Shown: piece after piece, positions 1-11,364 of the stretch
How positions within the stretch are numbered: the stretch's first letter is position 1
How the letters are laid out: every line of letters starts with the position of its first letter
NCBI GenBank assembly: GCA_032716605.1
Contig: CM064481.1
Location: 14,949,131-15,013,130, forward strand
Direction of reading: 5' to 3'
Length of the DNA: 64,000 bases
Source of the DNA: Paralithodes platypus
Lineage: Eukaryota; Arthropoda; Malacostraca; Decapoda; Lithodidae
Notes under the pieces: generated by a model
Seen by the model: the letters and a program-made list of their open reading frames with translations, nothing else
What the model was told of the DNA's origin: nothing
Databases searched by the model: none
Program-made: the position numbers and the translations under genes

Positions 1-1689
1 TCTGGCCGGGAGAATTGGACGTAGAATGGTGTGAGAAGTTTAGAGATCGTGGGGTTAGCACTTTGTTGATGGTCTTGTTGGGAGCTGTCTTAGTGATTTT
101 CTTGGGCGTGGTTTGAGTGAGTGGGTGGCGAGTCCGTGAAGATTTAGAGGGTGGCGTGTGGAATGAGGGTGTTGGTAAGAGTTGTGGAAACAAAGCCACG
201 GTGGCATAGAGCTTAATTGATAGATGACTATTGTTGTTGTGAGAGGTGTTGATGGGTTTTTTAATTGATGGTGACATAATAGTTAGGAGTGATTGAGGTT
301 GTGACTTGTTGATGATTTGATAAGGATGATTGTTTTGAGGGTTGGGGTGTGGGGTGTTGATGAAGAAAGGATGGAGATGGGGTGCGAAGACAGATTTGGA
401 GAGTTCGTAGTGGAATTATGGTTGAGGGAGGCGATGATTTTGGGGATGAGGGTGAGAAGGTGATTACGTTGTCTGGGGTGAGAGAGAGGGTGTTAATTGG
501 GTGGTTAGGTGAGTTTGAGGTTGTGTTTTGGTAGGGGTTTTGTGGGAGTGGTATGGTTGAGGGTGGGGAAAACATTTCATTTGGAGGTTGGGGCGGTTGA
601 GGTAGAGACTGAGAGGGTTGTTGGAGTTGTGATGAATTTGAGGTGGGCGGTATGTGATGTTTCTTGGGTGATAATGATTGAGGAAGGTGTTCACAGGGTG
701 TGGAGGGTTGGATTGAGGGGGCGTTGACGGATTCTCTAGATGGTAGTGGATATGGGTGGAGAAGATTTGGGAGGGGGATGTGAGCATATATATCTTCATG
801 TAATGTAGGAGCTAAATTTGGTGAGAAAATCTTGTGGGTAGAAGTGTGAGCGGGGGTAGGTGAGGAAGGTGGGGAAAAACTTGAGTATTTATCTTGGAGG
901 CTGGTAGAGGTTGAGGTTGTTGTGTGAGGACTTAGGGATAGTGATGGTAGCTTTATACATGGAGTTGCAGATGGGGATGTCAGTGGCAGTTTGGGATTGT
1001 CTGGCACTTCGACTGAGGTCTGTTTTTTCTGAGGTAGAGGTGAGGTAATGTATGAGAGGATGATGGTTTCGGAATGGTGGGGTGTGAAGTTGAGTTGGAT
1101 TTGGCCAGAGTTAGTAGAACTGTTGATGTAGCAAACTGTGGGGTTTTCGTTTGTGGCAGGACGGGAGAGGGTGAGGTTTGGTCGGACTTGATTAAGGTTG
1201 ATACAGTTGAGGGTGTGACAGGTTGTGGGGTTTGAAGTGGTGTCAGGAAGGGACCACCAGGGGTTGTAGGTTGGTGAGGAATTGATTTGAGGGAGGAATT
1301 TCCTTTGATTGAGGGGGAAGAAGAGAGAGTTGGGTGAGGAATTGATTGGAGTGAGAATTTTCTTTTATCGAGGGTGAAGAAGAGAGAGTTGAGGAATGGA
1401 GGGGACAGGTAAGGTTTTTGTCATGGAGGTAATCTAACCTTAGGAGCGAGTTGACTGGAGTGCATGATGTTTCTTCACTAGTCGTCCTTGGGGGCGAGTT
1501 GCTTGGAGTGTCTGTTGTTTCCTGATTCGTCTCCAAAAGCTCTCGGATCGTCTACAGATTCTGCAGGAAACCTGCTGTCCCATGGCTGGTGAAATGGTGG
1601 TAGACGTACATTGGGAGGATGTTCAGCAGAGGTGAAAACCTGCTGTTCCTGGTATTCTTTAGTTTTTTATTTACACACGGATCTTATGT
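1..1689. other. Unassigned GT-rich region with one S/P/T-rich open frame
   Basis: No recognisable gene. The minus strand keeps an open frame at 261-1007 (248 codons) that is almost entirely Ser, Pro, Thr, His and Leu with no domain I know. Its openness may simply reflect strand composition, since the plus strand is very G/T rich. A 60-bp unit is tandemly duplicated at 1273-1332 and 1333-1391, each ending in a GAAGAAGAGAGAGTTG-like sequence. It could be a degenerate low-complexity ORF1 of a LINE, but nothing proves that. The boundary with LINE-A is near 1690. Confidence 0.35.
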
Positions 1690-2313
1690 GTTTAAACGCC
1701 TCTTCAAGGATGATTTCCAGGTGTCCTTCGTAATCTCATCACCATACCTCAACATTTCCCCACGCACTCCATCTGTTCGTGGTGCTTTCCCCAACTTCAC
1801 TCTTTTCATGGCTTCCCACATTTCTGACCTCCTGATCCCCACCTTCTCCTCCACTACTTCTCTTCTTCTCCCCAAATGTTTGCTGGCGCTTCATTCCTTA
1901 CATTTAGCAACTCGTTGAAGTACTCCCTCCATCTTTCGACTCTCTCTTACTTCTCGGCTAGCATTCTCCCATTCTTATCTTTCACATCCTTACTGTTTCC
2001 CTTGCTACCTTCCCTAACTTTCTTGACTTCTTTCCAGAACAGTTTCTTACACTCCCTCCATTTTACACTCAGATTCCTTCCAAATTCCTCATCTACTCTT
2101 CTCTTACTTAACTTCACTATTCTCTCCACGTACCTCGCTCGTTTCTGCCTCTCCAAATATTAATTCCCTCTAATACCCAACCACTCTCTATACACTTTCT
2201 TCTTGTCTTCCACAGCTATTTTTACCTCTTCTGTCCACCATGCTGTACCTTTCACTCCCCTCCCTCTTCTCCTCACTCCATACACCTCCTCACATGCTGC
2301 ACAGATCTCTTCC
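1690..2313 (-). mobile_element. LINE-A, linker and start of reverse transcriptase (3' part)
   Basis: The minus-strand translation gives the basic linker between endonuclease and RT of a LINE (KRARYVERIVKLSKRRVDEE and following). It then gives the start of RT with the GKAPRTDGV version of the common GKAPGxDGV motif and a following GEMLRYG. It is the continuation of the endonuclease part at 3503-3851: joining at the shared TTAA (2314-2317 / 3499-3502) keeps the frame open through residues reading VFKEEI. The RT is cut off at about 1690, before the YxDD box, so the copy is dead. The EN-linker-RT order and the motifs place it in a non-LTR clade with an APE endonuclease; the exact clade is not clear. 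Confidence 0.75.
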
Positions 2314-2317
2314 TTAA

Positions 2318-3498
2318 CTCGGGAACTGCGGGAAGACTCTTAACCTCTTAAGTGCGCATGGGGGTAATTAGACACCTCTGCCTGTGCGCATGTATTTGAG
2401 CTGTTTCCATCACTAAAATATTAATTTTACCATAAATAGCATTAATACTACCCATACGCACCTATTATGGGTTGATTATAAAGGTATTAACCTGTTACAA
2501 CAATAAAACGAGTGAAAACAGCGTTTGGATGGTCAAAATAGGAGATACAGGCCGCGAGTTACATAATGTATGGGTGAGGCAACCTGCTTTCCCGCCAATT
2601 TCCCCCTAGGCCACTGAGACACAATCGATCGATACTCTCTCTCTCTCGCACTCGCTTGCTAACAGTGATGACAATGAAATATACCTCAGAATAAGGGAAT
2701 AACAGGGAAAATATGTGATAACTGAAGGAGGGGAGGAAAGTGGGGAAGGAGGGGAGGTAGAGGAGTGATATTTTGCATGGCCCAGGGGCAAAAAAATACA
2801 AATAAAAATAAAAATATATATTTTTTTTTTCGATGTTTAAAGTTGATTTTTTTTTTTCTGACTCTTAAGAGTCTTCCCGCAGTCCGCCGGGGGAACTCTT
2901 AAGAGTCTTCCCGCAGTTCCCGGGTTAAGAGTAAGGGGGAAAAAAATCCATTTAAAACACCCAAAAAAATTTTTTTGTTTTGTTTTTATTTTATTTTATT
3001 TTTTATTTATTTTTTGCCCCTGGGCCATGCCAAATATCACTCCTCCACCTCCCCTCCTTCCCCACTTTCCTCCCCTCCTTCAGTTATCACCTATTTTCCC
3101 TGTTATTCCCTTATTCTGTGGCCTATTTTCGTGCTAACATTAGCGAGTTGGTAGCAGGGCGTTGTCATCACTGTTACCAAGCGTGGGAAAGAGCGAGAGA
3201 GAGACTATTGCATAACAGTGTCTCTCCAGACAAGGGGAGGGGAGGAGGGCAGGGAGGTTGCCTCAGCCATACATTATGTAACTCCCGGCCTGTATCGCCG
3301 ATTTTGACCATCCAAACACTGTTTCCACTTGTTTTATTGTTGTAACAGGTTAATACCTTTATGATCAACCTATAATAGGCACATATGGATAAGTATTAAT
3401 GCTATTTATGGTAAAATAACGATGTTAGTGATGGGAACAGCTCAAATACGTCAGCACAGGAGTGTGGTGTCTCATACCCCCCATGCGCACTTCTTAGG
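2318..3498 (+). mobile_element. TTAA-A non-autonomous element, copy 2 (host of copy 1)
   Basis: The element is flanked by TTAA at 2314-2317 and 3499-3502. Its left end is CTCGGGAACTGCGGG and its right end, read inward on the other strand, is CCTAAGAAGTGCGCATGG. The body has a T-run, a GCCCCTGGGCCATGC box, pyrimidine-rich sequence and an ATTAATGCTATTTATGG stretch, all shared with five other copies here. Copy 1 interrupts it after its first 22 bases at an internal TTAA. It codes for nothing convincing. The TTAA target and CCY-type ends fit a piggyBac-like (or other TTAA-specific) MITE. The element sits inside the coding frame of LINE-A. Confidence 0.85.
2344..2924 (-). mobile_element. TTAA-A element, copy 1, nested in copy 2
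   Basis: A 581-bp copy in inverted orientation, flanked by TTAA at 2340-2343 and 2925-2928. It begins CCTCTTAAGTGCGCATGGGG and ends CGCAGTTCCCGGG. The target is the TTAA inside copy 2's own left end, which is normally the centre of ACTCTTAAGAGT. It keeps a TTAA at 2837-2840 within CGATGTTTAAAGTTGA, which in copy 3 (37268-38368) is occupied by another insertion; this copy therefore preserves the empty site. Confidence 0.88.
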
Positions 3499-3502
3499 TT
3501 AA

Positions 3503-3851
3503 ACACCATGCTCATCTCCTCCACTTCCTCCATATCTTCCAGGTCGAACCCACCTAGTCATCTTTCTACTGCTCTCCTGTACTCTTCCCTGATTTCCTCC
3601 TCCTGTAGCCTCTCCACCCTCCTCACCATTCCACCTTTCTCTCGCCTCCCTCCAGCTCTCCTCACCCACTTCTTTTGTATCCTAATTTTAGCTACTACTA
3701 CATAATGATCAGACAGACCCCCTCCAATATCCCTATACACCCTAGCATCCAGCACAGATTTCTTCATTCGTTCATCCACACATATATAATCAATCGGTGA
3801 CTTTCGTTCCACCACTCTCTTATCCTTCATCGTCCACACCACTTTCCATGT
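3503..3851 (-). mobile_element. LINE-A, C-terminal half of APE endonuclease
   Basis: The minus-strand frame contains the typical end of a LINE apurinic-type endonuclease: residues reading RKSPIDYICVDERMKKS, then DARVYRDIGGGLSDHYVVV. This supplies the ID and SDH motifs expected at the end of the domain. Toward lower coordinates it runs into the linker at 2313 once copies 1 and 2 of TTAA-A are removed. Toward higher coordinates it stops at GTAC 3852-3855, where the giant TIR element begins; the missing upstream half is at 30850-31065. Confidence 0.82.
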
Positions 3852-3855
3852 GTAC

Positions 3856-4036
3856 AGTCGGTCACCTTTCCGACTGGGCCACCTATGGTACATTCGCTGG
3901 GAGTCTTTCGCTTAGATATTAGTAAGATTGCTCACTCCCCCCACCCTGAATCTGTTGCATATTATGTCCCTTAGATGGCGTAGTTAGATTTGCGGGGGGG
4001 GGGGGGAGGGGGTATTATTGTGTAGGAAAGGTTGGT
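3856..4036 (+). repeat. Left terminal inverted repeat of the giant element
   Basis: Begins AGTCGGTCACCTTTCC and continues through TTGCTCACTCCCCCC, CTGTTGCATATTATGTCCC and, after a G-run, TTATTGTGTAGGAAAG. The same blocks occur in the same order on the minus strand from 30845 down to about 30624, with small indels concentrated in the homopolymer runs. Confidence 0.85.
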
Positions 4037-4366
4037 TATACAAAACAAACAAAATAAACAAACAAACATAGTTTATTAGCCTTTTGTACAATTTGATCAT
4101 GGGCGATTTACATATTAATCTTATTTGATTACAGTATTTTACTATCATTTAACTTTGTACAAACATTTACTGGCCATGAACTTTAGTTTATTTGGCCTAT
4201 TAACTCAAGATAATCATATTCCGAAAGTAAATTAGTTGATGAACTACCGTAGGTATTATATTAAAGCAAATTACTACCGGTATGTATTCTATGCCATCCA
4301 GGAAAATTGGTATGTCAAAAATTAAAATGAAGCTGGCAACCGTATTTAATGATTGATTGTATTAAT
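4037..4366. other. AT-rich interior of the giant element, no gene seen
   Basis: Contains a short (AAACA)-type run at about 4047-4070, then non-coding AT-rich sequence up to the left end of DIRS-1. No open frame or motif was recognised. Confidence 0.5.
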
Positions 4367-4434
4367 GGGAGGTTTAACGACCCTCCCAATACCAAATGAG
4401 GTAAACCTCCTATTTGGTCGTAGCCTCGGAGTAT

Positions 4435-4712
4435 CCAACGTAGAGCTATATACTTATCGTATAATTTTGCTCCGCTCTAGAGCGGGCAATTATCGAAATC
4501 ACTAGCGCGATAAAACGATAACATCTAGAGTAGCACCTTACTCTCTCTACTAGGTACGTTGTACATACTTTGGAGGCCACTATTTGAAAAGGAAAATAAG
4601 AAAATATTGATGAGAAAGAAGAGAAAATTACAGGATTTTAGGCCATCCTATCTGGCTCCTTCAGCCGTCTTGACGGATCCACCCCACTACCCGACAGGGT
4701 TCATTGGGCATT
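4435..4712 (-). repeat. DIRS-1 3' inverted terminal repeat
   Basis: Runs from CCAACGTAGAGCTATATACT to CAGGGTTCATTGGGCATT and is nearly identical, inverted, to 13153-13434. It includes a CCGCTCTAGAGCGG palindrome near 4473-4486 that also recurs many times in the element's leader. The extra 68 bases 4367-4434 form this end's unique terminus. Confidence 0.88.
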
Positions 4713-4781
4713 CCCGGTATCAAGGTACAAGAGACAAGATTGGATGGGCAGGAGTACGGCGCGAGGGCGGGATACTATGAC

Positions 4782-4887
4782 GGATACTCCGAGGCTACGA
4801 CCAAATAGGAGGCTTACCTCATTTGGTATTGGGAGGGTCGTTAAATCTCCCAATTTAGTAGTAGCCTCTACGTTCCAACGTAGAGCT
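4782..4887 (-). repeat. DIRS-1 internal complementary region
   Basis: 4782-4851 (GGATACTCCGAGGCTACG ... CTCCC) is the reverse complement of the left terminus 4367-4436. 4853-4887 (ATTTAGTAGTAGCCTCTACG ...) is the reverse complement of the right terminus 13418-13452. Adjacent placement of complements of both ends matches the circle-junction template described for DIRS elements. Confidence 0.88.
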
Positions 4888-5936
4888 AGAGTACCAAATT
4901 GGAGGCGGACATACAAGCTGAAAACACAAACTTTAGCCCTTAGGAAATATCAGGACAATGGAAAGACCGACTTAAACAAGAGAGTTTATAGAAAGAGTGT
5001 ACTGACAGGTGCATATCAAGAGAGGTCAAGTACAGTCAAGTCGTATGCCATGGGATAATTAACCTAAGACAAAGAATGCTGCATTTCATCATAATAATAT
5101 GAAGTCCAGGATGTGCCCCCCCCTCCTTCCGGACGAAGGCAGGAAGACCCATAAAGTAATGAGTAAATACTGACATACGTCGAAGAGGAGTACCGTACAG
5201 GGGGTGACGAGAAAAGACATGAGCATACACAGTGACCAGCACTGAAAGCCATGGGAAAAGTTCGGTGGGAGGAGGCCAAGACCTACCAACAGAACGTAGT
5301 ATACTTTAAGACGAGAAATTATATCAAAATCTTAACCTAGTTATTAATCCGTTAACTTAGGTGCAAGTATGGGTATAGTGCAATACCCCCTCCCCCAATA
5401 AAAGAAGAACAAGAAGGGAGAAGGATAAGAGACAGAAGGAACGCTGCAGGTAGACCCTGAGTGAACCTGCTGGCCCAACGCACGACAAGGACGTCCCGGC
5501 CTGCCTGTGGACAAGGCCAGAGAGGAGGAGACAAACGTGGTGGGGGAAGACCAAAGCCCCGTGTCGGGCGAGAAAGATTATGTAAAATCAGAACGTAGCA
5601 GCGTACGAACGGACAACATGAGCCGCGTCCAGAACGTAAGGTTTACTGGCCCGAAACTACCGACACAGGCGAAGTCCCACAGCACGTCGACCTAGGCCCC
5701 TACTGGGCGTAGACGCCACCCATAAAGGCAACCCCGACACTGGCCTGGGCGAGTACACATACGGATGCAGGGTTTGAACCAGGCACAACAGATGATGAAC
5801 CCTACCATGTTCGAAAGCAGGTACAGGAAAAGCTTAAAAAATGGGAGTGTCGCGTACGGTTGTAGCAACCAAACGAACAGACGGAGCCAAAGTAACCGAC
5901 TCAAGGACGGGAGAACGATGTAAGGAATGTCGGTCC

Positions 5937-6131
5937 CTAGACCTGGCAGTCATCTCCGGGGACTCCGCCACCCGTCGCCAAAGCCATAAAGAACAATGTC
6001 ATGTCACGGAAGTGTGCAGGCGTGGGGTAATGAGCGTAAGAGGCAGACGAGAGCAGTGTGAGAGCCTCCGCCAGAAACCACTGAGGAGGAAGCTGACGCG
6101 GCGTCGGACGAAGCATAAAGCAGGATCGCAA
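5937..6131 (-). pseudogene. DIRS-1 tyrosine recombinase remnant
   Basis: The minus-strand frame reads PPQWFLAEALTLLSSASYAH, then TLFFMALATGGGV. It aligns by eye with DIRS-type recombinases, where this region is normally ALATGxRVSEL. The related DIRS-2 copy has ALATGNRVSELAAM. The first catalytic arginine appears replaced (GGGV) and the following SEL is lost, so this copy is inactive. Downstream frames (toward 5000) are broken and I could not locate the HxxR or tyrosine motifs. Confidence 0.65.
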
Positions 6132-6449
6132 GAAGAACCCAAGTCCTAGGGAGGAACGACCAACCCCGTGAAAGTCTCAAACGGTACCCGAATGGCCGAC
6201 AGGCGGTTCGTAAGAGTGGTGCAGATGTTGGGACGCTTCTCAATATTAACCAATGGAGGTAGTGAAACACGAACGCCACCGATGGTCGCGTCCGTGACGG
6301 GTAGGCAACCAAGAAGGAAAACTGTGTCAGTGAGAGCCGTAAGTCATCCATGGAAAATTAATCCAGGGGAGAGGATTTGACATTCAAAGATCGACTAAAC
6401 TTAGTCATCCACCCAGCCTCACAACATCCACGATGTGAAGGCGAACGAT

Positions 6450-6935
6450 GTCCCTAGGACACCAATCGATACCAAGTGGAAATCGGAGATCGCTAGGGGA
6501 ACTGGACTCGGGTACCACCGCATCATCCGAGCGGACCAGGCTTGGGCCGGCCGGATGGGCACGACAACCAAACGAAGCACTGGTACCCTCTCAGCCTGTG
6601 GAGGACTTAGCACACCAAAAAGGGCGGCGGTTGGTGGAACACACATAAATCGACCGCCACCTGCGCCAGTCCTTGCTGAACGCGACTGGTACCTCCGCCG
6701 GAGGAGGAATCCAGCGGTACAGGAACACAGGCAACCCGGGCGCCTCGCATAAGGCGAACCAGACCACCTGTGGAACACTCCAGGAGGCCGCTAGGTCGTC
6801 GAACACGGTGTGTTGGGAATACCATACTACCCGGGCGCTCTGTCCTTTCGACAGAGCATCCGCCCATAGAGCGGCAGGCCCGGGCAGGGAGGTTGCATGC
6901 AGTGGGACGGGCCCCGGAGCCTCGTCTAGAGCCAC
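6450..6935 (-). pseudogene. DIRS-1 RNase H C-terminal remnant
   Basis: Minus-strand residues include ALWADALSKGQ, VPQVVWFALCEAPGLPVF, then WIPPPAEVPVAFSKDW. They resemble the end of DIRS/Pao-type RT-RNase H proteins, in which ADxLSR is followed by a vDLFAT-like segment and a vDAFSxDW box. After a frameshift the next frame (about 6450-6620) reads VVVPIRPAQAW, similar to the VAPWWPAQPW stretch that follows in such proteins. The RT core that should precede this is not visible upstream (6940-7700), where an ORF1-like block occurs instead. Confidence 0.6.
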
Positions 6936-6999
6936 ATGGACGGCATGAACCGGACGTAGGAGTCGGGAATCGTCGGCGATATGGGGAAGGAGAGCGACG

Positions 7000-9690
7000 T
7001 CACACCGTCGTATCGGCGTCCTCGTAAACCGCGAGGACGCCCGAACGAGGCACTGGAGAATAGGCGGCCTGGCGCCACGGAGACACCAGAGGTAAGGGGA
7101 CGCATGGCGCGTACCCCTCCGTCTTACGAAGTGTGGAAACCAATGGAAGTGTTCCTTGACATAGAGAGCAATTCCCGACTACATAGTGCAGAGGCGAGAC
7201 CGTACCTCATCCGTGTCCGGGGAAGGAGGACGAGACACAAAGGACAATATCCACGAGCCACGACCTCCGAGAGTGAAAACCATCGCGGCAGTAGCATGAG
7301 ATAAGGGGAGGACACTCTCTACGTCCAACGGGCATGGCAGGACGGACACACCCATGGTGTGCGCAGGAAGGAAGTGATATCCTCCTTGCAATCGGAAAGG
7401 AAAAAGAGACTGCCGTCCCAAGTAGGAAGCAGAGGAATTGTGTGTAAGCACAATATTGTGAAAAACCGTTGAATCCGTGACAGGAGATGACCCCCTTCCC
7501 TTGTGTAGGAAGGAAAGGACGAAAAAGGGGGACCCTTCGAACGGAGGGCCATACAGGAGGATAATTCATGGGTGCACAAATAGTGGAAGAAAACTCCTGA
7601 AAATTAACAGGCACAAGGGCCGAAGGACGCACAAAAGTGCTCACTACACCTCGAAAATGGAGCACCTTTCATGAAAGTGAGTATCCCCCCCCCCCCTGTG
7701 CGAGGCTAGGGGTGAAGAGTGACCCCCATGCGGAGGGCCAGGGAGAGACCAGGCGAACCAGCAAGAGCAAGAACCCCCAAAAAAACCCGGTCAGAAAAGA
7801 CCAAGGGGCAGGCGCAAATCCCCAGAAGGAAGGCATGAAAGCCTCAAAATCTAAGAGGATAAGAAGAATACCCAAAGGGTGAAGGCACTGAAGAGGAGAA
7901 GATGCCTCTCCTCCACTCTACCATCAGAGTAGAGTGGGAGCACAGTCTAATAAAAAAGAGAAGTCCGTGAACGACTGCAACTGAGTCCCTATCCAGAGGT
8001 AAAGCAAAGCACCCTAGCACCGACCCAGAGGGGAGTGGTCCAGAATGGGCCCCTCTGCTCCAGGACGGAAATCCGCTCTGGAGCGGAATGTAAGAGGAAG
8101 GGCCCTCGCCGCCCTGGAGCGGAATGGAAGCCGCGCACCAGAGCGGAGAGCGTTGCACGCTGCAGGAGCGGCCCAGGAGGCCTAGGGAGGCAATGGAGCG
8201 AGATGGTGCCAGTAGGAAGATGAATGACCTAGCCTAGGGAGGCAAGGGAGCGAGACGGAGCCAGTAGTAAGATGAATGACCGCAACAGTAGGAAGATGAA
8301 AGACTGCAACTGAGTGCCCATCCAGAGGCAAGGCAAAGTCCACCAAGAACCGACCCAGAGTGGAGGGGGCCCCGAACGGCCCGCTCCACTCTGGGGCGGA
8401 AATCCCGCTCTGGAGCAGAAAGGAAGCCCCGCTCCAGAGCGGAGAGCGGCATAGGACAGGCGAGGAACCGGGATGGTGTCAGGAGAAGCATGGAAGAGAA
8501 CAGGCCAAGAGCGGGAATTTCCGCTCTAGGGCGGGGCAGAAGTAGTGCAGTCGGATGGGAGAGGCTTGAGGCATCAAGAAGGGTGAAAGGGAAAACACCC
8601 AAGAGTTCCGTCAGAATAGTCTAGCAGGACAGCTGACGTGGAAGCATCCACGGAAAGAAAAAGACAGTCACCGCTCCAGAGCATATCGTACGCTCCAGAG
8701 CGGAGTCGCCGCACCAGGGAGGAGCGGGCGTAGGGTAGCCAAACGGCAGAGGCCTGTAGGTACCAGGAAAGGTGAAAGGCCAGGAACATCCAAGAGTCCC
8801 AAAAGAATCGTCTAGCTCGACAGCCGACGTGGGAGCCCCCCTTGGTAAAAACATCAGATATGGACATCCAAGCGTCCCAACTGAATGGTCTAGCATCCCA
8901 GCTGACGTGGGAGCATCCGTGGGGAAAGAACAGAGGCAAAGCAGAGGCCCGACCTAGAGGAGGAGAGAGCCCACCCTAGGGCGGAGGCCCCGTGAGGCCC
9001 TAGCCCAGACGCCAGAGGCTCGTAATAAAAACATTCCCAACTGAAGTGGAGAGGCCGAAAGGGTCCCGCTCAGCAAAGCCAAAGACACCGTTGAAGGACG
9101 TCAAGCAGATTTCAGTAAGAAAGGGAGCGGTCTTATAAGAGAATGCGTCTAGTCATAGGACCGACCTGGAGCGGGAGTCAACCACGCACCAGGGCGGAGC
9201 GAGCTGAGTACAGCCCTTCCGAGAGACCTGCGGCACCGGGGAGGGTGGAAGAAAAAAGACATCCCAAGGTATTGGTGAGCACAATGGAGGTTAAGACTGT
9301 GTCTCAGGAACCCCAAGGTATGGGAGAGCTCAATGTAGGTGAGGACTGTGCCTGAGGAACCGCAAGCGATGAGGGAGGGCAAAATAGGAGAAGACTGTGG
9401 CTCAGGAACTCAAGGCATTGGCGAGCTCAATGTAGGTTAAGACCGTGTCGCAGGAACCTCAAGGCATAGGGGAGCTCAATGTAGGTTAAGACTGCGCCTC
9501 AGGAACCTCAAGGTAGTGGTGAGGTCAAAATAGGTGAAGACTGCGGCTCAGGAACTCAAGGTATTGGCGAGGGCAATGGAGGGTAAGACTGTGTCTCAGG
9601 AGCTGGAAGCAGACGAAAACCGGCGCCCTGCAAGAAGGTTTAGTAAATCCGGAGACAGGCAAGCAAGAGCAAGCCTAGGAGGCAATAGTG
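7000..9690 (-). repeat. DIRS-1 leader/ORF1 block, copy A (partial direct duplication)
   Basis: This segment parallels about 10500-12510 in the same orientation. Shared landmarks are AGACACCAGAGG, then a Cys/His cluster coding region (CAHHGCVRPAMPVGR ... CYCRDGF in a minus frame at 7207-7665). These are followed by a C-run next to a GGAGGGCCA box, GGTCAGAAAAGACCAAGG, arrays of CCGCTCYAGAGCGG palindromes, and the GAGCTCAATGTAGG repeats ending in AAGGTTTAGTAAA. The two copies are well diverged. Their coexistence suggests the element is a chimera of two related elements or an old unequal exchange. Confidence 0.65.
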
Positions 9691-10988
9691 TCGAACAACC
9701 AAAACGCAAGGTTGAAGCACAGGAGGAATGGGAGGAGGACGCTCCAAGCCTCCCACCTGCAGGGAGGCAAACCGTGCAGCGTTAGCCTCCTCAGCCCTAA
9801 CCTGGGCCTCCTGGATGGCCTGAATAGGAAGGACCCATCCAGGGTCTGCGGTCGGTGACAAGGAAGATGAAGAGATGGCCCGGCGACGGTTCCTATGGCT
9901 GGGCGACCGACGAGGTGACGGAGTATAGTAGAAAGACCCCCGTGGCGAGGCCTCAACCACTACGTCATCGTACACTTCATCGCTCCCGCCACTCAGTCCC
10001 ACAAGGTCACAGGCAACCCCCACCTGACCAGACCCTAAAACCGCCACACTGGCGCCGTGCACTGCCAGAGGTACGGGTCCACTCTTCCGAGCAGGAGAAG
10101 GCAGGCCACACGGAATGTCAGACCCGACAAAGCCAGGAGAATCCGGGAGACCATCGCGGACAAGAAGAGGAGAGGCCGAAGCAAACAGAGCCCCCGCCTT
10201 CTGAGGAGGTGGAGTAGGCGGTAACGGTGGTAGCAGAGCCAACGGCAACGATGGCGGAGGAGCCGACGGTAGACGTCCGGCGGCCTGCGACGCCCCAATC
10301 ACCCTGAGCAGCCCATGGGTGGGACGACGACCAGGTGAGAAGGCCGAAACACCAGCAGGAACACGGACCGGGGGAAGCATCGCCATTTTAGGGCAAAAAG
10401 TCGTCGAGCCCAGAGACGTGTGGTCGGAAGCTGCAGGGCGGCGGGACGTCGAAGACGTGGAGAAGCTGAGTGGTGCCGCATCGACCCCGCTGCGTCTGCC
10501 AAAAACGGAGACACACCAGACCGAGGGACCGGCGAAGCGGTGACCACAGGGCGCGGAGACACCAGAGGAAGGGTCAGCAAGGCGCGAACCCCTTCGTCCA
10601 GGAAGCGGGGGACCCGGTGTAAATGGTCCTGAACAGACCGAGCCACGCCCGACCATGCAGCGGTGAGGTTGACCCGGGCCGTCTCAGCATCCGGTGAAGG
10701 AGGGCGAGACTCAATCGCCATAAAGTGGACGAGACACGGGCCACACCGTCTGGCACCGTCTGGGGGGAAGCCATCACGGCAGTAGCACGCAGCATGGGCG
10801 GGGCACTCAGTATGCCCAGCTCCCATAGCCGGACGGGCACACCCATGGCACGCGCAGGCAGGGAGTGACAACCGCACAGTAAGCGAAGGGAGAAATGAAA
10901 GATGTCCCAGACGAAGCTCAGAGAAAGAAGATGCATAAAATGAAGGAAGGTATGACAGTATGCGCAAAAAACACACAAAAGATACCAT
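9640..10988 (-). pseudogene. DIRS-1 ORF1 (gag-like) with Cys/His cluster, frameshifted
   Basis: Two overlapping minus frames together look like an ORF1. 10988-10299 holds a Cys/His-rich module (residues CACHGCARPAMGAG, HTECPAHAACYCRDGF, CGPCLVHF) followed by LTAAWSGVARSVQDHLHRVP. The frame 10656-9640 holds the Pro/Ser-rich rest, ending in an Arg/Ser-rich stretch (SPRRSPSHRNRRRAISSSS) and a short helix-like AQVRAEEANAARFASLQ. A frameshift near 10600 separates them. The same Cys/His module recurs in copy A (7.2-7.7 kb) and, diverged, in the third DIRS-like element near 62940-63090. The role is inferred from position only (nucleic-acid-binding gag-like protein); no database match is claimed. Confidence 0.5.
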
Positions 10989-11364
10989 GCATTATGATAG
11001 GTACATAAAAGTAATAACCCCCCCCCCCCATGTGGAGAAGGATGGAGACGGACCCCCCCATGTGGGAGGGCCAACCATACATCATAAGCAGCAACAGTCC
11101 GAAGAACCCCAAAAACCCAGGTCAGAAAAGACCAAGGTGCAGGTTCAAACACCCTGAAATAAAGCATGACAGCCATATAAGAACCGAAAAGGGTACCTGA
11201 GGGTGAAGGGATCGAAGAGGAGATGGCAGGCCAAGGGACCCAGCAGTGCAGAGCGGGAGCACAGCCTGATGTAAAGGAGAAGGTTATGAGACACAGTAAC
11301 CGACAAACCCCAAGTACAAACAAGGCAACATTGGCCAACAAATAGTGCCAGGGCCGAGAGGGCA

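Noticed and set aside
2559..3368. Short frames (MYFFAPGPCKISLL... and similar) as genes
   Set aside because: They recur in every TTAA-A copy because the element's non-coding body is repeated; no start, length or frame conservation beyond DNA identity.
4367..4851. Stand-alone 485-bp MITE with 70-bp TIRs
   Set aside because: The right 'TIR' is the first half of the DIRS-1 ICR; its second half pairs with the terminus at 13452, so the larger DIRS reading explains more.
6435..7304. Overlapping plus-strand frames in DIRS-1
   Set aside because: GC-rich DNA leaves both strands open; only the minus strand shows RNase H and recombinase motifs.
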